DNA of 64,000 nt from UBA5066 sp046331465 (GCA_046331465.1 JAXLQV010000002.1:248001-312000); one strand, 5' to 3'. Numbered from the stretch's first letter, positions 38,276 to 47,602 are shown. Notes: generated by a model not told the origin, from the sequence alone. A program made the numbers and translations.

Positions 38276-38342
38276 CGCAGAGTGTAGAGCGCAGACCAGA
38301 CCCCCTTCCGAAGGGGGTCTGGTCTGCGCTCTACACTCTGCG
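38276..38342. repeat. perfect 67-base palindrome (REP-like inverted pair)
   Basis: Two 33-base arms pair without a mismatch around a single central base at 38309. Each arm contains GTCTGGTCTGCGC and TCTACACTCTGCG in the rightward orientation. It sits in the 232-base gap between the divergent aminotransferase-PEP carboxylase and metal-dependent hydrolase genes. There is no coding content in the rest of the gap. Confidence 0.9.
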
Positions 38343-38371
38343 GGGGCGGGGGCCCGGCGCCGTTTCGCTCC

Positions 38372-38380
38372 TGCTAGGCT
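38372..38380 (+). promoter_or_regulatory. extended minus-10 element of the membrane hydrolase gene
   Basis: TGC TAGGCT, 10 bases before the ATG at 38391, matches the extended minus-10 seen at 31965. Confidence 0.4.
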
Positions 38381-38390
38381 CCGCCGCGCC

Positions 38391-39077
38391 ATGTTCGTCG
38401 GACATTTCGGAGTCGGCTTCGCCGGGAAGGCCGCCGCCCCGCGGGCTTCGCTCGGCACCCTGTTCCTCGCGGCGCAGTTCGTCGACCTCCTCTGGCCGAC
38501 GCTCCTCCTCGCCGGCCTCGAGAGGGTCGAGATCCGTCCCGGCATCACGCGCGTCACGCCGCTCGACTTCGTCTCGTACCCGATCTCGCACTCTCTCCTC
38601 GCGGCCGTCGCGTGGGGGCTCCTCTTCGCGGCCGTGTACGGGCTCGCGCGGAGGTACGCGGTCGGGGCGGTGACGACGTTCGCCGCCGTCGTGAGCCACT
38701 GGCTGCTCGACTTCCTGACCCATCGCCCCGACCTTCCCCTCGCGCCGGGGAGCGACGCGCGGGTCGGCCTCGGCCTCTGGAACTCGCTCCCCGGGACGGT
38801 CGTCGTCGAGCTCGCGATCTTCGGGGCGGGCGTCGCGCTCTACCTGCGGACGACGAAGGCCGCCGACAGGACCGGCTCGATCGCCCTCTGGGGCCTCGTC
38901 GGGTTCCTGCTCGTGATCTACGCCGCGAACCTCTTCGGGCCGCCTCCGCCGGCGGTCGCGCCGATCGCGTGGGCCGGGCACGCGCAGTGGCTCCTCGTCG
39001 CGTGGGCGTACTGGGTCGACCGCCACCGGAGCCTCTCCGTGGAGGGCGCGCCGGCGGCCGGGACGGCGGGACGCTGA
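38391..39077 (+). CDS. membrane-bound metal-dependent hydrolase-like protein (YdjM-related)
   Basis: The protein has 228 residues and about six membrane helices. Conserved polar residues sit in the membrane: GHFGVGFAGK, AAQFVDLLWP, SYPISHSLLAAVAWG and VSHWLLDFLTHRPD. The His and Asp pattern is the signature of the YdjM/LexA-binding-like 'metal-dependent hydrolase' family, whose enzymatic role is unproven. Its stop codon TGA overlaps a CTG used as the probable start of the next gene, a DMT transporter, so the two are translationally coupled. Confidence 0.8.
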   Translation: MFVGHFGVGFAGKAAAPRASLGTLFLAAQFVDLLWPTLLLAGLERVEIRPGITRVTPLDFVSYPISHSLLAAVAWGLLFAAVYGLARRYAVGAVTTFAAVVSHWLLDFLTHRPDLPLAPGSDARVGLGLWNSLPGTVVVELAIFGAGVALYLRTTKAADRTGSIALWGLVGFLLVIYAANLFGPPPPAVAPIAWAGHAQWLLVAWAYWVDRHRSLSVEGAPAAGTAGR

Positions 39078-40000
39078 GCGGCGCCCTCCTCCTCGGCCCG
39101 GCGGCGTGCCTCGGCTCCGCCGCCCTCTGGGCGCTCTCGGCGAACGTCTACACGCGGGCCGCGCACGCCTCGAGCCCCGTCGCGGTCAACTTCATGCGGG
39201 CGAGCCTCTCGCTTCCGCTCTTCCTCGCCGCGGCCCTCGCGACGGACCCGCGCGCGCTCGGGCTCGTGACGCCCGGGCGCGCCGGCTGGCTCCTCCTCTC
39301 CGTCGTCGGGAGCTACGTCGTCGGCGACGCGCTCTTCCTCGCGAGCGCGCGGCTCCTCGGCGTCCCGGTGGCCCTCGCGATCGCGTCCACCTACCCGCTC
39401 TGGTCGGCGTTCGCGGGCTGGGCCTTCCTCGGGCAGCGCGTCGCGCCGGCGGGGCTTGCCGGCGTCGCGCTCGTCGTCGCCGGCGTCGTGACGGTCGTGC
39501 GGCGCCGGGGGGACCCGGATACCGGCGGCGAACCCGGCGCAGCGGCGGCGCTCCCGGGCTCCGGGCACGGCGCGGGGGTCGCGCTCGCCTTCGCGACGTC
39601 GCTCTTCTGGGCGCTCAACACCTTCGCGATCGCGCGCGGCGGGGCGGGGCTCCCCGTCGCCGCGGTGAACACGTTCCGGATGGGTTTCGCCGCCGCGCTC
39701 ATCCCGCTCGGCCGGCTCCTCCTCCGGGGCCGCCGGACGCCGCTCCTCGTCCCGGCGCGCGAGATGCGCCGCGCCTGGCCCTGGTTCATCCTCGAGAGCG
39801 TCGGCGGGACGGCGCTCTTCGTCGTCGGCCTCACGCACTCGCCGCTCGCCGTCGCCGCCGCGCTCACCTCGCTCGCGCCCGTGCTCTCGGTCCCGTTCGC
39901 GGTCGTCATCGGCCGCGAGCGGCTCGGCGCGCGGGTCGTCGCAGGGATCGCCGTCGTGACCGCCGGCATCGTCCTCCTCGTCGCGTTCGGCCGGGGCTGA
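39074..40000 (+). CDS. EamA/DMT-family transporter, probable CTG start
   Basis: The 308-residue frame has ten membrane helices in two EamA repeats of five: the first from about residue 5 (ALLLGPAACLGSAALWALSANVY), split here as ALLLGPAACLGSA and ALWALSANVY, the second from about 170 (GVALAFATSLFWALNTFAIA). The first in-frame ATG lies in the second helix, so initiation there would destroy the fold. CTG at 39074 overlaps the previous stop (CTGA), exactly as at 17570. Members export or import small metabolites such as amino acids and nucleosides, and the substrate is unknown. Confidence 0.82.
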   Translation: MSGALLLGPAACLGSAALWALSANVYTRAAHASSPVAVNFMRASLSLPLFLAAALATDPRALGLVTPGRAGWLLLSVVGSYVVGDALFLASARLLGVPVALAIASTYPLWSAFAGWAFLGQRVAPAGLAGVALVVAGVVTVVRRRGDPDTGGEPGAAAALPGSGHGAGVALAFATSLFWALNTFAIARGGAGLPVAAVNTFRMGFAAALIPLGRLLLRGRRTPLLVPAREMRRAWPWFILESVGGTALFVVGLTHSPLAVAAALTSLAPVLSVPFAVVIGRERLGARVVAGIAVVTAGIVLLVAFGRG

Positions 40001-40011
40001 GGCCCGCCGGG

Positions 40012-42972
40012 TCACCCTTCGGCGACGCGGTTGCGGCCCGAGGCCTTGGCGTCGTAGAGCGCCTCGTCGGCCGCGGCGAGGAGCTCCTCCGGCTTCCCGC
40101 CGTCGCGCGGGACGCACGAGGAGACGCCGAAGCTCGCCGTGACGACGCCGAACGGCGAGCCGGGGTTCGCGAGGCCGAGCGCCTCGACGCCCTCCCGGAG
40201 CTCCTCGGCGAGGTGCGCCGCCCCTTCGGCGGCGGTCTGCGGGAGGAGGACGACGAACTCCTCGCCCCCGAAGCGGGCCGCCAGGTCGCCGGCGCGCGCC
40301 GCGCCGGCGGAGAGGACCTGCGCGACCTCGCGGAGGCAGCGATCCCCCTCCGGGTGGCCGAGGAGGTCGTTCAGCTTCTTGAAGTGGTCGACGTCGACCA
40401 TCACGACCGAAAGGTCGCTCCCGTTGCGCGCCGCGCGGCTCCACTCCCGGAGGAGCGTCTCGTCGAAGTGGCGCCGGTTCGCGAGGCCCGTCAGGCCGTC
40501 GAGGTAGGAGAGCGAGGTCAGCTTCTCGTTCGCCGAGGCGAGGTCGACGTTCCGTTCCTCGAGCTGCGCGCGCGCGGCGTCGAGCTGCGCGACGGCCTCG
40601 GCGAGCTCGCGCGTCCGCTCCTCGACCCGCGTCCTCAGGAGCTCGTTCCGCCGCTCGAGCGCGCTGTGCCGGAGGCGGAGCGCGCCGATCACGGCGGCGA
40701 CGCCGAGGACGGTCCAGAGGACGAGGGCCGCCGGGGCGCGGTGCCACGGCGGGAGGACGCGGAAGCGGTAGCGCGCCTCCGGGCTCGTCCGTCCCTGAGG
40801 GTCGCGGGTCCGCACCCGGAGCGTGTAGCTCCCCTCGCGCAGGTTCGTGTACTCGCGGGTCGCGTCGGGGCCGGGGTCCGACCACTCGCGCTCGGCCCCG
40901 TCGAGGAGGAACTGGAAGACGACCGGGACGAAGTGCGTGATCGGCGCGCACTCGAAGCGGAGCCGGCCGGCGGCGGCCGGGACCTCCGGGACCGCGTCGC
41001 GCGCGTCGCTTCCCGCGCCCCCGGAGAGGAGCATCCCGCGCCCCGCGACGGCCCGCCGCACGAGCGGGGCGGGGAGCGGCTGCGGGGGACGCGCGGCGGC
41101 GACCTCGTAGCGGAAGAGACCGTCCTCCGAGCCGAGCCAGACGGCGTCGTCGAGCGCGACGAGCGCCTGGAGGTCGCGCCCCGGCACCTCGGAGACGACG
41201 CGCCGCACGCCCCCGAGGCGCCCCTCCTCGCGGAGGACGAACGACGGCGGGGCCGTGTTGAGCCAGACGTTCCCGAGCGCGTCCTCGACGGCGTGGAAGA
41301 GGTTCTCGTCGCGCGCGACGGCGGCGAAGGCGGGATCGGGCGCGAGGGACGGCCCCGAGGGGTCGATGCGCCAGACGCCCCGCCCGGCCAGGACCGCGCG
41401 CAGGCCGTCGCGGCCGGCGAAGATCGAGACCTCGTCGGCGTCGCCGACCGCGGTCACCTGCGGCGAGCCGCCCGTCTCCGGGAACCGGACGCGGAGGACG
41501 CCGCGGAAGACGCTCCCGAGCCAGACGGAGCGGTCTCCCCCGGGCACCTCGACGACGAAGCGGATCGGGCCGCCGACTCCCTTCTCGTCGCGCTCGAGGC
41601 GCCACGAGCCACGGTCGCGCCCGACGAGCCCGAGCCCGTCCGCGAGCCCGAGCCAGACGCGGCCGGGGAAGCGGAGGGACGGAACGACCGCGTAGATCGC
41701 GAGCGCCTCGGTCCCGGGCACGGGCGCGGCGCCGCGCGGACCGACGACGAAGAGGCCGCGGCGCGTGCCGACGAGGAGCTCCTCGCCGGCGGAGGCGGTC
41801 GCGAAGCAGCCGGGCCCCACCCCCTCGACGCGGGAGAAGCGCGCCGCGGGGCGCCCTTCGGGGCCCGCGGGCGCGGCCGCGCCGAGCTCGAAGAGCCCCG
41901 CCGTGCTCGCGACGAAGATCCGGCCCCGGTGCCGCGCGACGGAGAGGACGGTCCCGGAGAGGCCGGTCCGGCGGTCGTAGACGGAGACGGGGGAGGCGAG
42001 CTCGACGCGCGACAGGCCCGCGTCGAGGCCCACCCAGAGCGCTCCGTCCCGGGCGACGTGGAGCGTGCGGGCTTCGTCGCCCGGGAGACCCTGCGCGGTC
42101 CCCGCCGTCTCGTCGACGTCGAAGCGGGGCCCGAGGACGACGACGCCGCCGCGCCGCGTCGCGAGCGCGACGCGGCCGTCGGGGAGGAGCGCTCCCGCCT
42201 CGACCTCCTTCTCGTCGAGCCCCGGCGGGGCGCCGACGGGACGCGACGTGCCGCCCTCGAGGAGGAAGAGCCCCTTCCCGCGCACGACGACGAGGCGGGA
42301 GCCGTCCGCCATCGGGACGACGGCCTCGACGTGCTCGCCCCGGAACCGGAACGGCTCGGGGAGCGGCTCGACGCCCGTCGGCGCGAGGCGTGCGAGGCCG
42401 TCGTCCGTCTGCACCCAGGCCTCGCCGCCCCCGGCGTCGAAGCTCCCCACGAACCCGCCGCCGGCGGGCGCCGGCACGACCCGCATCGCGCTCCCGTCCC
42501 AGAGGAAGAGACGCGAATCCGTTCGGAAGCAGACGCTCTTCCCGACGGCGTGGACGCCGCGCACCCGCCCGAGCGGCCGCAGGCCCTTCGGGAGCCGGTC
42601 GAGGAGGGAGACGTAGGCGAGCTCGTCGTGGGCGTTCGGCGCGAGGACGCCGAGCTCGTCCCACCCGCCGACGTAGACCCGGCCGTCCGCGCCGGGAGCG
42701 ACCGCGAAGACGGCCGACTCGTTCGGCAGCGTCAGGAGCCGCCAGCGCGCGCCGTCGTACTCGAGGACCCCCTTCAGGTTCCCGACGTAGAGGAGCCCGC
42801 GCCGGTCCTCGGCGATGGCGAAGCACTGGGACCGGCCGCCGTGCTCGGCCGGGGGGACGTTCCTCACGAGGGGGAGGCCGCGCTCGGAGCGGAGGTCGGC
42901 GGACGAGGCGACGCCCGTCGCGCCGAGCGCGAGAAGAGCCGCGAGCGATGCACGGAACGCCCCCCCTCGCAT
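40012..42972 (-). CDS. propeller-sensor diguanylate cyclase, probably active
   Basis: The protein has 986 residues: signal peptide, about 620 residues of two-component regulator propeller repeats with (D/G)GxVWxG-like units, a Y_Y_Y domain near 650-735, one membrane helix about 744-764, a coiled coil (ERTRELAEAVAQLDAARAQL), and a GGDEF domain. The catalytic motif is GGEEF at 902-906, with VDVDHFKKLND and an RxxD inhibitory site (RAGD) five residues upstream of the GGEEF. This enzyme should make cyclic di-GMP in the cytoplasm in response to a periplasmic ligand. It is divergent from the second sensor gene with 69 bases between. Confidence 0.92.
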   Translation of the reverse strand: MRGGAFRASLAALLALGATGVASSADLRSERGLPLVRNVPPAEHGGRSQCFAIAEDRRGLLYVGNLKGVLEYDGARWRLLTLPNESAVFAVAPGADGRVYVGGWDELGVLAPNAHDELAYVSLLDRLPKGLRPLGRVRGVHAVGKSVCFRTDSRLFLWDGSAMRVVPAPAGGGFVGSFDAGGGEAWVQTDDGLARLAPTGVEPLPEPFRFRGEHVEAVVPMADGSRLVVVRGKGLFLLEGGTSRPVGAPPGLDEKEVEAGALLPDGRVALATRRGGVVVLGPRFDVDETAGTAQGLPGDEARTLHVARDGALWVGLDAGLSRVELASPVSVYDRRTGLSGTVLSVARHRGRIFVASTAGLFELGAAAPAGPEGRPAARFSRVEGVGPGCFATASAGEELLVGTRRGLFVVGPRGAAPVPGTEALAIYAVVPSLRFPGRVWLGLADGLGLVGRDRGSWRLERDEKGVGGPIRFVVEVPGGDRSVWLGSVFRGVLRVRFPETGGSPQVTAVGDADEVSIFAGRDGLRAVLAGRGVWRIDPSGPSLAPDPAFAAVARDENLFHAVEDALGNVWLNTAPPSFVLREEGRLGGVRRVVSEVPGRDLQALVALDDAVWLGSEDGLFRYEVAAARPPQPLPAPLVRRAVAGRGMLLSGGAGSDARDAVPEVPAAAGRLRFECAPITHFVPVVFQFLLDGAEREWSDPGPDATREYTNLREGSYTLRVRTRDPQGRTSPEARYRFRVLPPWHRAPAALVLWTVLGVAAVIGALRLRHSALERRNELLRTRVEERTRELAEAVAQLDAARAQLEERNVDLASANEKLTSLSYLDGLTGLANRRHFDETLLREWSRAARNGSDLSVVMVDVDHFKKLNDLLGHPEGDRCLREVAQVLSAGAARAGDLAARFGGEEFVVLLPQTAAEGAAHLAEELREGVEALGLANPGSPFGVVTASFGVSSCVPRDGGKPEELLAAADEALYDAKASGRNRVAEG

Positions 42973-43041
42973 CGAGGCGCGATCTTAAGGCGCGAGGCTT
43001 CCGGGAGCCGCGACCCCGCTGTTAATGTCCGGTGACCGGAG

Positions 43042-46000
43042 ATGCGACACAAGGCCCGCCTCCTCGCCGGACTCCTCGCCGCGGTCGCCGCCGCGCGGCC
43101 CGCGCACGCCCTCGACCCGCGCCGCTCGGTCACCCAGCACGGGCAGGACCTCTGGCAGACCGAGCAGGGGCTGCCGCAGGAGCGGGTGAACGCGGTCCTC
43201 GAGTCGCGCGAGGGGTACCTCTGGATCGGGACGATGTCGGGGCTCGCGCGCTTCGACGGGGCGCGCTTCGTCCGCTTCGACCGCTCCTGGGGGCTGACGG
43301 ACAACCGCGTCCGCGCCGTCGCACAGGCGGCCGACGGGAGCCTCTGGGTCGGCGCCGAGAAAGGGGTCACGCGGATCCGCGGGGCCGAGGCGACGCCGTT
43401 CGGGGTGAAGGAGGGGCTCTCGGACGAGGTCGTCTGGACGATCCTCGCCGACCCCGACGGGAGCGTCTGGATCGGCACGGAGAACGGCCTGAACCGGATC
43501 GCCGGCGGAAAGGTCTCCGTCCTCGGCCGGAAGGAGGGGCTTCCGAGCGAGCGGATCCAGGCCCTCGCGAGGGACCGCGACGGCGCGCTCTGGATCGGCA
43601 CCGGCGACGCCGGCCTCGCGCGCCTCGCCGGCGGCGAGGTGACGGTCTTCGGCCGCGCGGACGGCCTCCCGGGCGAGCAGGTCTCGGCGATCCACCAGGA
43701 CCGCGCCGGGACGCTCTGGGTCGGCACCTACGACGGGCGCCTCGCGCGCCGCGAGGGGAGCCGCTTCGTCGCGGTGCCGCTCCCCTCGTCGGGCTTCCGC
43801 GTCGCCGCGATCCTCGACGACCGCGACGGGAACCTCTGGGTCGGCGGCCCCGGCCTCGTGAGGGTCCACGAGGGGGTCGCCGAGGCGTACGGCGAGGCGC
43901 AGGGGCTCTCGAGCGGGCAGGTGCTCGCCCTCTGCGAGGACCACGAGGGGAGCCTCTGGGTCGGCACGCACGGCGGGGGCCTGAACCGCCTCCGCGACGG
44001 GAAGTTCACCGGGATCACGAAGAGGGACGGGCTCTCTCACGCGTTCGTGAAGACGGTCGTCGGCGACGCGGAGGGGAACGTCTGGGTCGGGACCTACGGC
44101 GGCGGGCTGAACCGCCTCCGCGACGGGAAGGTGACGACCTTCCGCGCCGCGGACGGTCTGGCGACCGACCTCGTGAGGACGGTCCTCCCGGCGCGCGACG
44201 GCTCGGTCTGGGTCGGCACGACGAGCGGCCTCTCGGTCCTCCGCGGAGGCCGCATCACCACCTACCGCCCCGCCGACGGGCTCGGCGGCCCGGCCGTCAA
44301 CTCGATCCTCGAGGCGCGCGACGGGACGATCTGGATCGGCACGGGCGGCGGCCTGACGCGCTTCGCGGGGGGGAAGCTCTCCACCTTCACGACGCGGGAG
44401 GGGCTCTCGAGCGACCAGGTCTCCGCGCTCCTCGAGGACCGGAAGGGGACGCTCTGGATCGGCACCTACGGGGCCGGGCTGACGCTCCTGACGGGCGGCG
44501 CCTTCTCGCACCTCGGCGAGCGCGAGGGGCTCTCGGGGTCGACGGTCCTCTCGCTCCTCGAGGACGCCGACGGGACGGTCTGGGTCGGCACGTCGGACGG
44601 CGGGCTCTGCCGCGCCCGGGACGGGCGGATCGCATGCGTGAACCGGCGGCAGGGGCTCCACGACGACGGCGTCTTCCAGGTCCTCGAGGACGGCGCGCGG
44701 AGCTTCTGGCTCTCGAGCAACTCCGGCGTCTCGCGCGTGAGGCGGTCCGACGTCGAGGCGGTCCTCGGCGGGAAGGCCGCGCGCCTCCCTCCGCCCGCGG
44801 TCTTCGGCGCGGCCGACGGGATGCCGAGCCGCCAGTGCAGCGGCGGGTCGGTGCCGAACGCCTGGAGGTCGGCCGACGGGCGGCTCTGGTTCGCGACGGC
44901 GAAGGGGCTGGCGGTCATCGACCCGGAGCGGATCCCGGTGAACACCGTCCCGCCGAAGGTCCTCGTCGAGAGCGTCGACGTCAACGGCCGGCGCGTCGAC
45001 GCCCCGGAGGGGGAGGTCGACGTCCCGGCCGGGCGCGGGCGCGTCGAGGTGGACTACACGGCCCTCAGCTTCCTCGGCCCCGACCGGGTCCTCTTCAAGT
45101 ACCGGCTCGAGGGGTTCGAGCCCGACTGGATCGAGGCCGGGACGCGGCGGACCGCGTACTACACGAACCTCCCGGCGGGGAGCTACACGTTCCGCGTCAT
45201 CGCCTGCAACGCCGACGGCATCTGGAACGAGACCGGCGCTTCGCTCCCGCTCGTCCTGACGCCCCGCTTCCACGAGACGTGGGCGTTCCGGGGGCTCCTC
45301 GCCGCGGCGCTCGTCGCGGCCGGCTGGGGCGCCTTCCGCGCGCGCGTCGGGACGCTGACGGCCCGCGACCGCGAGCTGAAGGCGGTCGTCGAGGAGAAGA
45401 CGCGCGGCCTCGTCGCCGAGCGCGAACGGGCCGAGGCGGCCCGCGTCGAGGCGGAGGGGGCGCGCGCGGAGTCGGAAGGCCTCCGTCGCGAGGCCGAGGG
45501 GCGGCGCGAGGAGCTCGCGCGGAAGAACCGCGACCTGCACCGCGCGAACCTCCAGCTCGAGCGGGCGAACCGGAAGCTCGAGTCGCTCTCGACGCTCGAC
45601 CCGCTCACCGGTCTCCCGAACCGGCGCCACTTCGAGCAGGCGCTCGGGGAGGAGGTCGCGAGGGCGAAGGCGACGGGGACGCCCCTCGCCCTCGTCGTCG
45701 TCGCGGTCGACCACCTCGCGCTCCTCAACGAGCAGAAGGGGAGCCTCGAGGGAGACCGGGCGCTGAAGACGGTCGCGAACGTCGCGGAGTCGTCGCTCCG
45801 GAAGGCGGGCGACCTCGCGGCGCGGGTCGGCGGGGCCGAGTTCGCGCTCCTCGTCCCTGCGGCCGGCCCGGAGGAGGCGCGCGCCCTCGGCGAGGAGGTC
45901 CGGGCCCGCGTCGCGGCGCTCGAGATCGCCGTCGGAGGGAGCCCGGCGGGCCGGCTCACGGTGAGCGCCGGCGTCGCGGCGCTGGTGCCGGAAGGGGAGG

Positions 46001-46116
46001 ACGCGGCGGAGCGGCTGCGCCGCGCCGCCGACGGGGCCCTCGCGCAGAGCCTGCGCGAGGGCCGCGACCGGGTGACGGTCTCGCCGGGCGCCGGCGAGGC
46101 CGGCGGGCCGGCCTGA
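43042..46116 (+). CDS. propeller sensor with degenerate GGDEF domain
   Basis: The protein has 1024 residues with the same plan as its divergent neighbour: signal peptide (LLAGLLAAVAAARPAHA), two propellers with about fourteen W(V/I)GT repeats, Y_Y_Y, a membrane helix near 745-768, coiled coil and GGDEF fold. The active site reads GGAEF (930-934) rather than GG(D/E)EF, the metal-binding Asp is Ala in VVAVDHLALLNE, and the inhibitory site is KAGD instead of RxxD. It probably cannot make cyclic di-GMP and may work as a receptor or decoy partner of the active cyclase. The first propeller repeats fit ligands such as glycans in Bacteroidetes homologues; the ligand here is unknown. Confidence 0.9.
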   Translation: MRHKARLLAGLLAAVAAARPAHALDPRRSVTQHGQDLWQTEQGLPQERVNAVLESREGYLWIGTMSGLARFDGARFVRFDRSWGLTDNRVRAVAQAADGSLWVGAEKGVTRIRGAEATPFGVKEGLSDEVVWTILADPDGSVWIGTENGLNRIAGGKVSVLGRKEGLPSERIQALARDRDGALWIGTGDAGLARLAGGEVTVFGRADGLPGEQVSAIHQDRAGTLWVGTYDGRLARREGSRFVAVPLPSSGFRVAAILDDRDGNLWVGGPGLVRVHEGVAEAYGEAQGLSSGQVLALCEDHEGSLWVGTHGGGLNRLRDGKFTGITKRDGLSHAFVKTVVGDAEGNVWVGTYGGGLNRLRDGKVTTFRAADGLATDLVRTVLPARDGSVWVGTTSGLSVLRGGRITTYRPADGLGGPAVNSILEARDGTIWIGTGGGLTRFAGGKLSTFTTREGLSSDQVSALLEDRKGTLWIGTYGAGLTLLTGGAFSHLGEREGLSGSTVLSLLEDADGTVWVGTSDGGLCRARDGRIACVNRRQGLHDDGVFQVLEDGARSFWLSSNSGVSRVRRSDVEAVLGGKAARLPPPAVFGAADGMPSRQCSGGSVPNAWRSADGRLWFATAKGLAVIDPERIPVNTVPPKVLVESVDVNGRRVDAPEGEVDVPAGRGRVEVDYTALSFLGPDRVLFKYRLEGFEPDWIEAGTRRTAYYTNLPAGSYTFRVIACNADGIWNETGASLPLVLTPRFHETWAFRGLLAAALVAAGWGAFRARVGTLTARDRELKAVVEEKTRGLVAERERAEAARVEAEGARAESEGLRREAEGRREELARKNRDLHRANLQLERANRKLESLSTLDPLTGLPNRRHFEQALGEEVARAKATGTPLALVVVAVDHLALLNEQKGSLEGDRALKTVANVAESSLRKAGDLAARVGGAEFALLVPAAGPEEARALGEEVRARVAALEIAVGGSPAGRLTVSAGVAALVPEGEDAAERLRRAADGALAQSLREGRDRVTVSPGAGEAGGPA

Positions 46117-46123
46117 GGGAGCT

Positions 46124-46864
46124 TCAGCTCCCCCAGGGCATCTTCGGCATCTCGACCGCCTTGACGGGGCCCTTGATCGCCGAGACGGCCCCCGTGCCGG
46201 AGTCGAGGACCTTCATCTCCGTCGTCCCCGTCTGCTTCCCCTTGTCGTCCTTCGTGACGGTCTTCTCGTAGAGGCGGCCGAAGGGGATGGAGTCGTTCAT
46301 GCAGAGCTCGGACTCGGTCGTTCCCTTCATCCGCATGAAGAGGATCTTGACGTCGTACGAGCCCTGGATCCCGATCTTCTCGCCGGCCTTCCCGTCCGCG
46401 CCGCAGGGGCCGAGCGACGTGACGTTCGCGCCGTAGTCGACGTTCGTCATGAAGGCGGCCGCGGCCTGCTGCATCATCTCGGGCGGGAACTCCGTCGCCT
46501 CCTTGCCGTCCTCCTGCATGATCATCTTCTCGACGTGCTTCATGTAGGCGAGGGCGTCCTTCTCGATCTTGAAGTCCGTGTTGAGGAGGTACTTCAGGGT
46601 CGTCGGCTTCCCCTTGGCCCCCTCCTTCGGCACCACCCGCATCTCGATCCAGATGCGGGCGCCCTCTCCCTCGAGGCGGGAGAGCGTCACCTCGCTCTTC
46701 TGGACCTTCCCCTTGGCGTCGGTGTTCGTCTGTTCGTACTTCACCCAGCTCCCGGGCTTCGTCGAGCCGAAAAAGGACTTCTGGAGCGTCGCGACGTCGG
46801 CGGCCGGGGCGGCGGTGCCGAGGCCGAGGAGAAGGACGCCCGCGAGGACGTGGAACCGCTTCAT
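46124..46864 (-). CDS. secreted protein of unknown function
   Basis: The protein has 246 residues, with a signal peptide (RFHVLAGVLLLGLGTAAPAAD) and ATG 46864 after GGGAGGG. The mature part is beta-rich and contains two Cys (SLGPCG and SELCMND) that may form a disulfide. It has pairs like DAKGKVQKSEVTLSRL and KTTEMKVLDSGTG (the latter seen as TGTTEMKVLDS). I do not recognise the family; it has features of periplasmic carrier or sensor proteins. It converges on the sensor gene, with 7 bases between the stops. Confidence 0.72.
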   Translation of the reverse strand: MKRFHVLAGVLLLGLGTAAPAADVATLQKSFFGSTKPGSWVKYEQTNTDAKGKVQKSEVTLSRLEGEGARIWIEMRVVPKEGAKGKPTTLKYLLNTDFKIEKDALAYMKHVEKMIMQEDGKEATEFPPEMMQQAAAAFMTNVDYGANVTSLGPCGADGKAGEKIGIQGSYDVKILFMRMKGTTESELCMNDSIPFGRLYEKTVTKDDKGKQTGTTEMKVLDSGTGAVSAIKGPVKAVEMPKMPWGS

Positions 46865-47022
46865 GAGAACCCTCCCGCGGCGGGTTTCCCCCGGCCGCAA
46901 CGGAGGACGATGCCACGGAACGCGCCGCAGCGCAGCATCGTGGGCCGAGGGCGTGACGCGGGTCACGGCGGCGCGCGCCGCGGAAGGGCGCCGTTCCGCG
47001 GCGGGAGGGAGAGAATCCCGGG

Positions 47023-47550
47023 ATGAAGAGCGCGCGTCTCCTCCTCCCGCTCCTCGCCCTCGTCCTCTCGGCGCCCGCCCCCGCCCAGCCTCCGGCGCAG
47101 CAGGTCGTTCCCCCGGTGAACCCGGCGATCGACATGGAGGGCTACCTGAAGGTCGCCCGCGAGGCGGCTCGTCACCGCGAGACGCACCGCGTGACCGAGG
47201 AGGACTTCCTCCTCATGAGCCGGGAGCCGGGGACCGTCGTCCTCGACGCGCGGAGCCGCGAGAAGTTCGACGAGCTCCACGTGAAGGGAGCGGTCAACCT
47301 GAGCTTCCCCGACATCGCCGTGGAGAGCGTGAAGAAGGCCTTCCCCGACAAGGCGACGCGGATCCTGATCTACTGCAACAACAACTTCCGCGGCGCCGAC
47401 GGGCCTTTCCCCTCGAAGCTCCCGACCGCGTCGCTGAACCTCTCGACCTTCATCGCGCTCTACAACTACGGCTACAGGAACGTCTGGGAGCTGGGACCGC
47501 TCGTCGACGTCAAGACGACGAAGCTCCCGCTCGTCCCGACGGCGAGGTAG
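47023..47550 (+). CDS. periplasmic rhodanese-like protein
   Basis: The protein has 175 residues with a signal peptide (LLLPLLALVLSAPAPAQ). The rhodanese domain has VVLDARSREKFDELHVKGAVNL, shown as VVLDARSREKFDELH, and the active-site Cys118 in LIYCNNNFRG. Proteins of this kind transfer sulfur from a thiosulfate-like donor. The long N-terminal segment before the domain is proline-rich. The function in the periplasm is unknown. No other sulfur gene is nearby. Confidence 0.88.
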   Translation: MKSARLLLPLLALVLSAPAPAQPPAQQVVPPVNPAIDMEGYLKVAREAARHRETHRVTEEDFLLMSREPGTVVLDARSREKFDELHVKGAVNLSFPDIAVESVKKAFPDKATRILIYCNNNFRGADGPFPSKLPTASLNLSTFIALYNYGYRNVWELGPLVDVKTTKLPLVPTAR

Positions 47551-47602
47551 GCGACGGGTCCCGGGTGCCGCGCCGGCCGGGCCGGGCGACGGCGAGCGCG
47601 TA

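Noticed and set aside
38276..38342. Perfect palindrome considered as a bidirectional terminator
   Set aside because: It lies between divergent genes, where no transcript needs to end, and the arms recur singly elsewhere.
38918..42826. A 1302-residue minus-strand frame over the DMT transporter and the diguanylate cyclase
   Set aside because: The composition is antisense-like, and both real genes have clear domain motifs in other frames.
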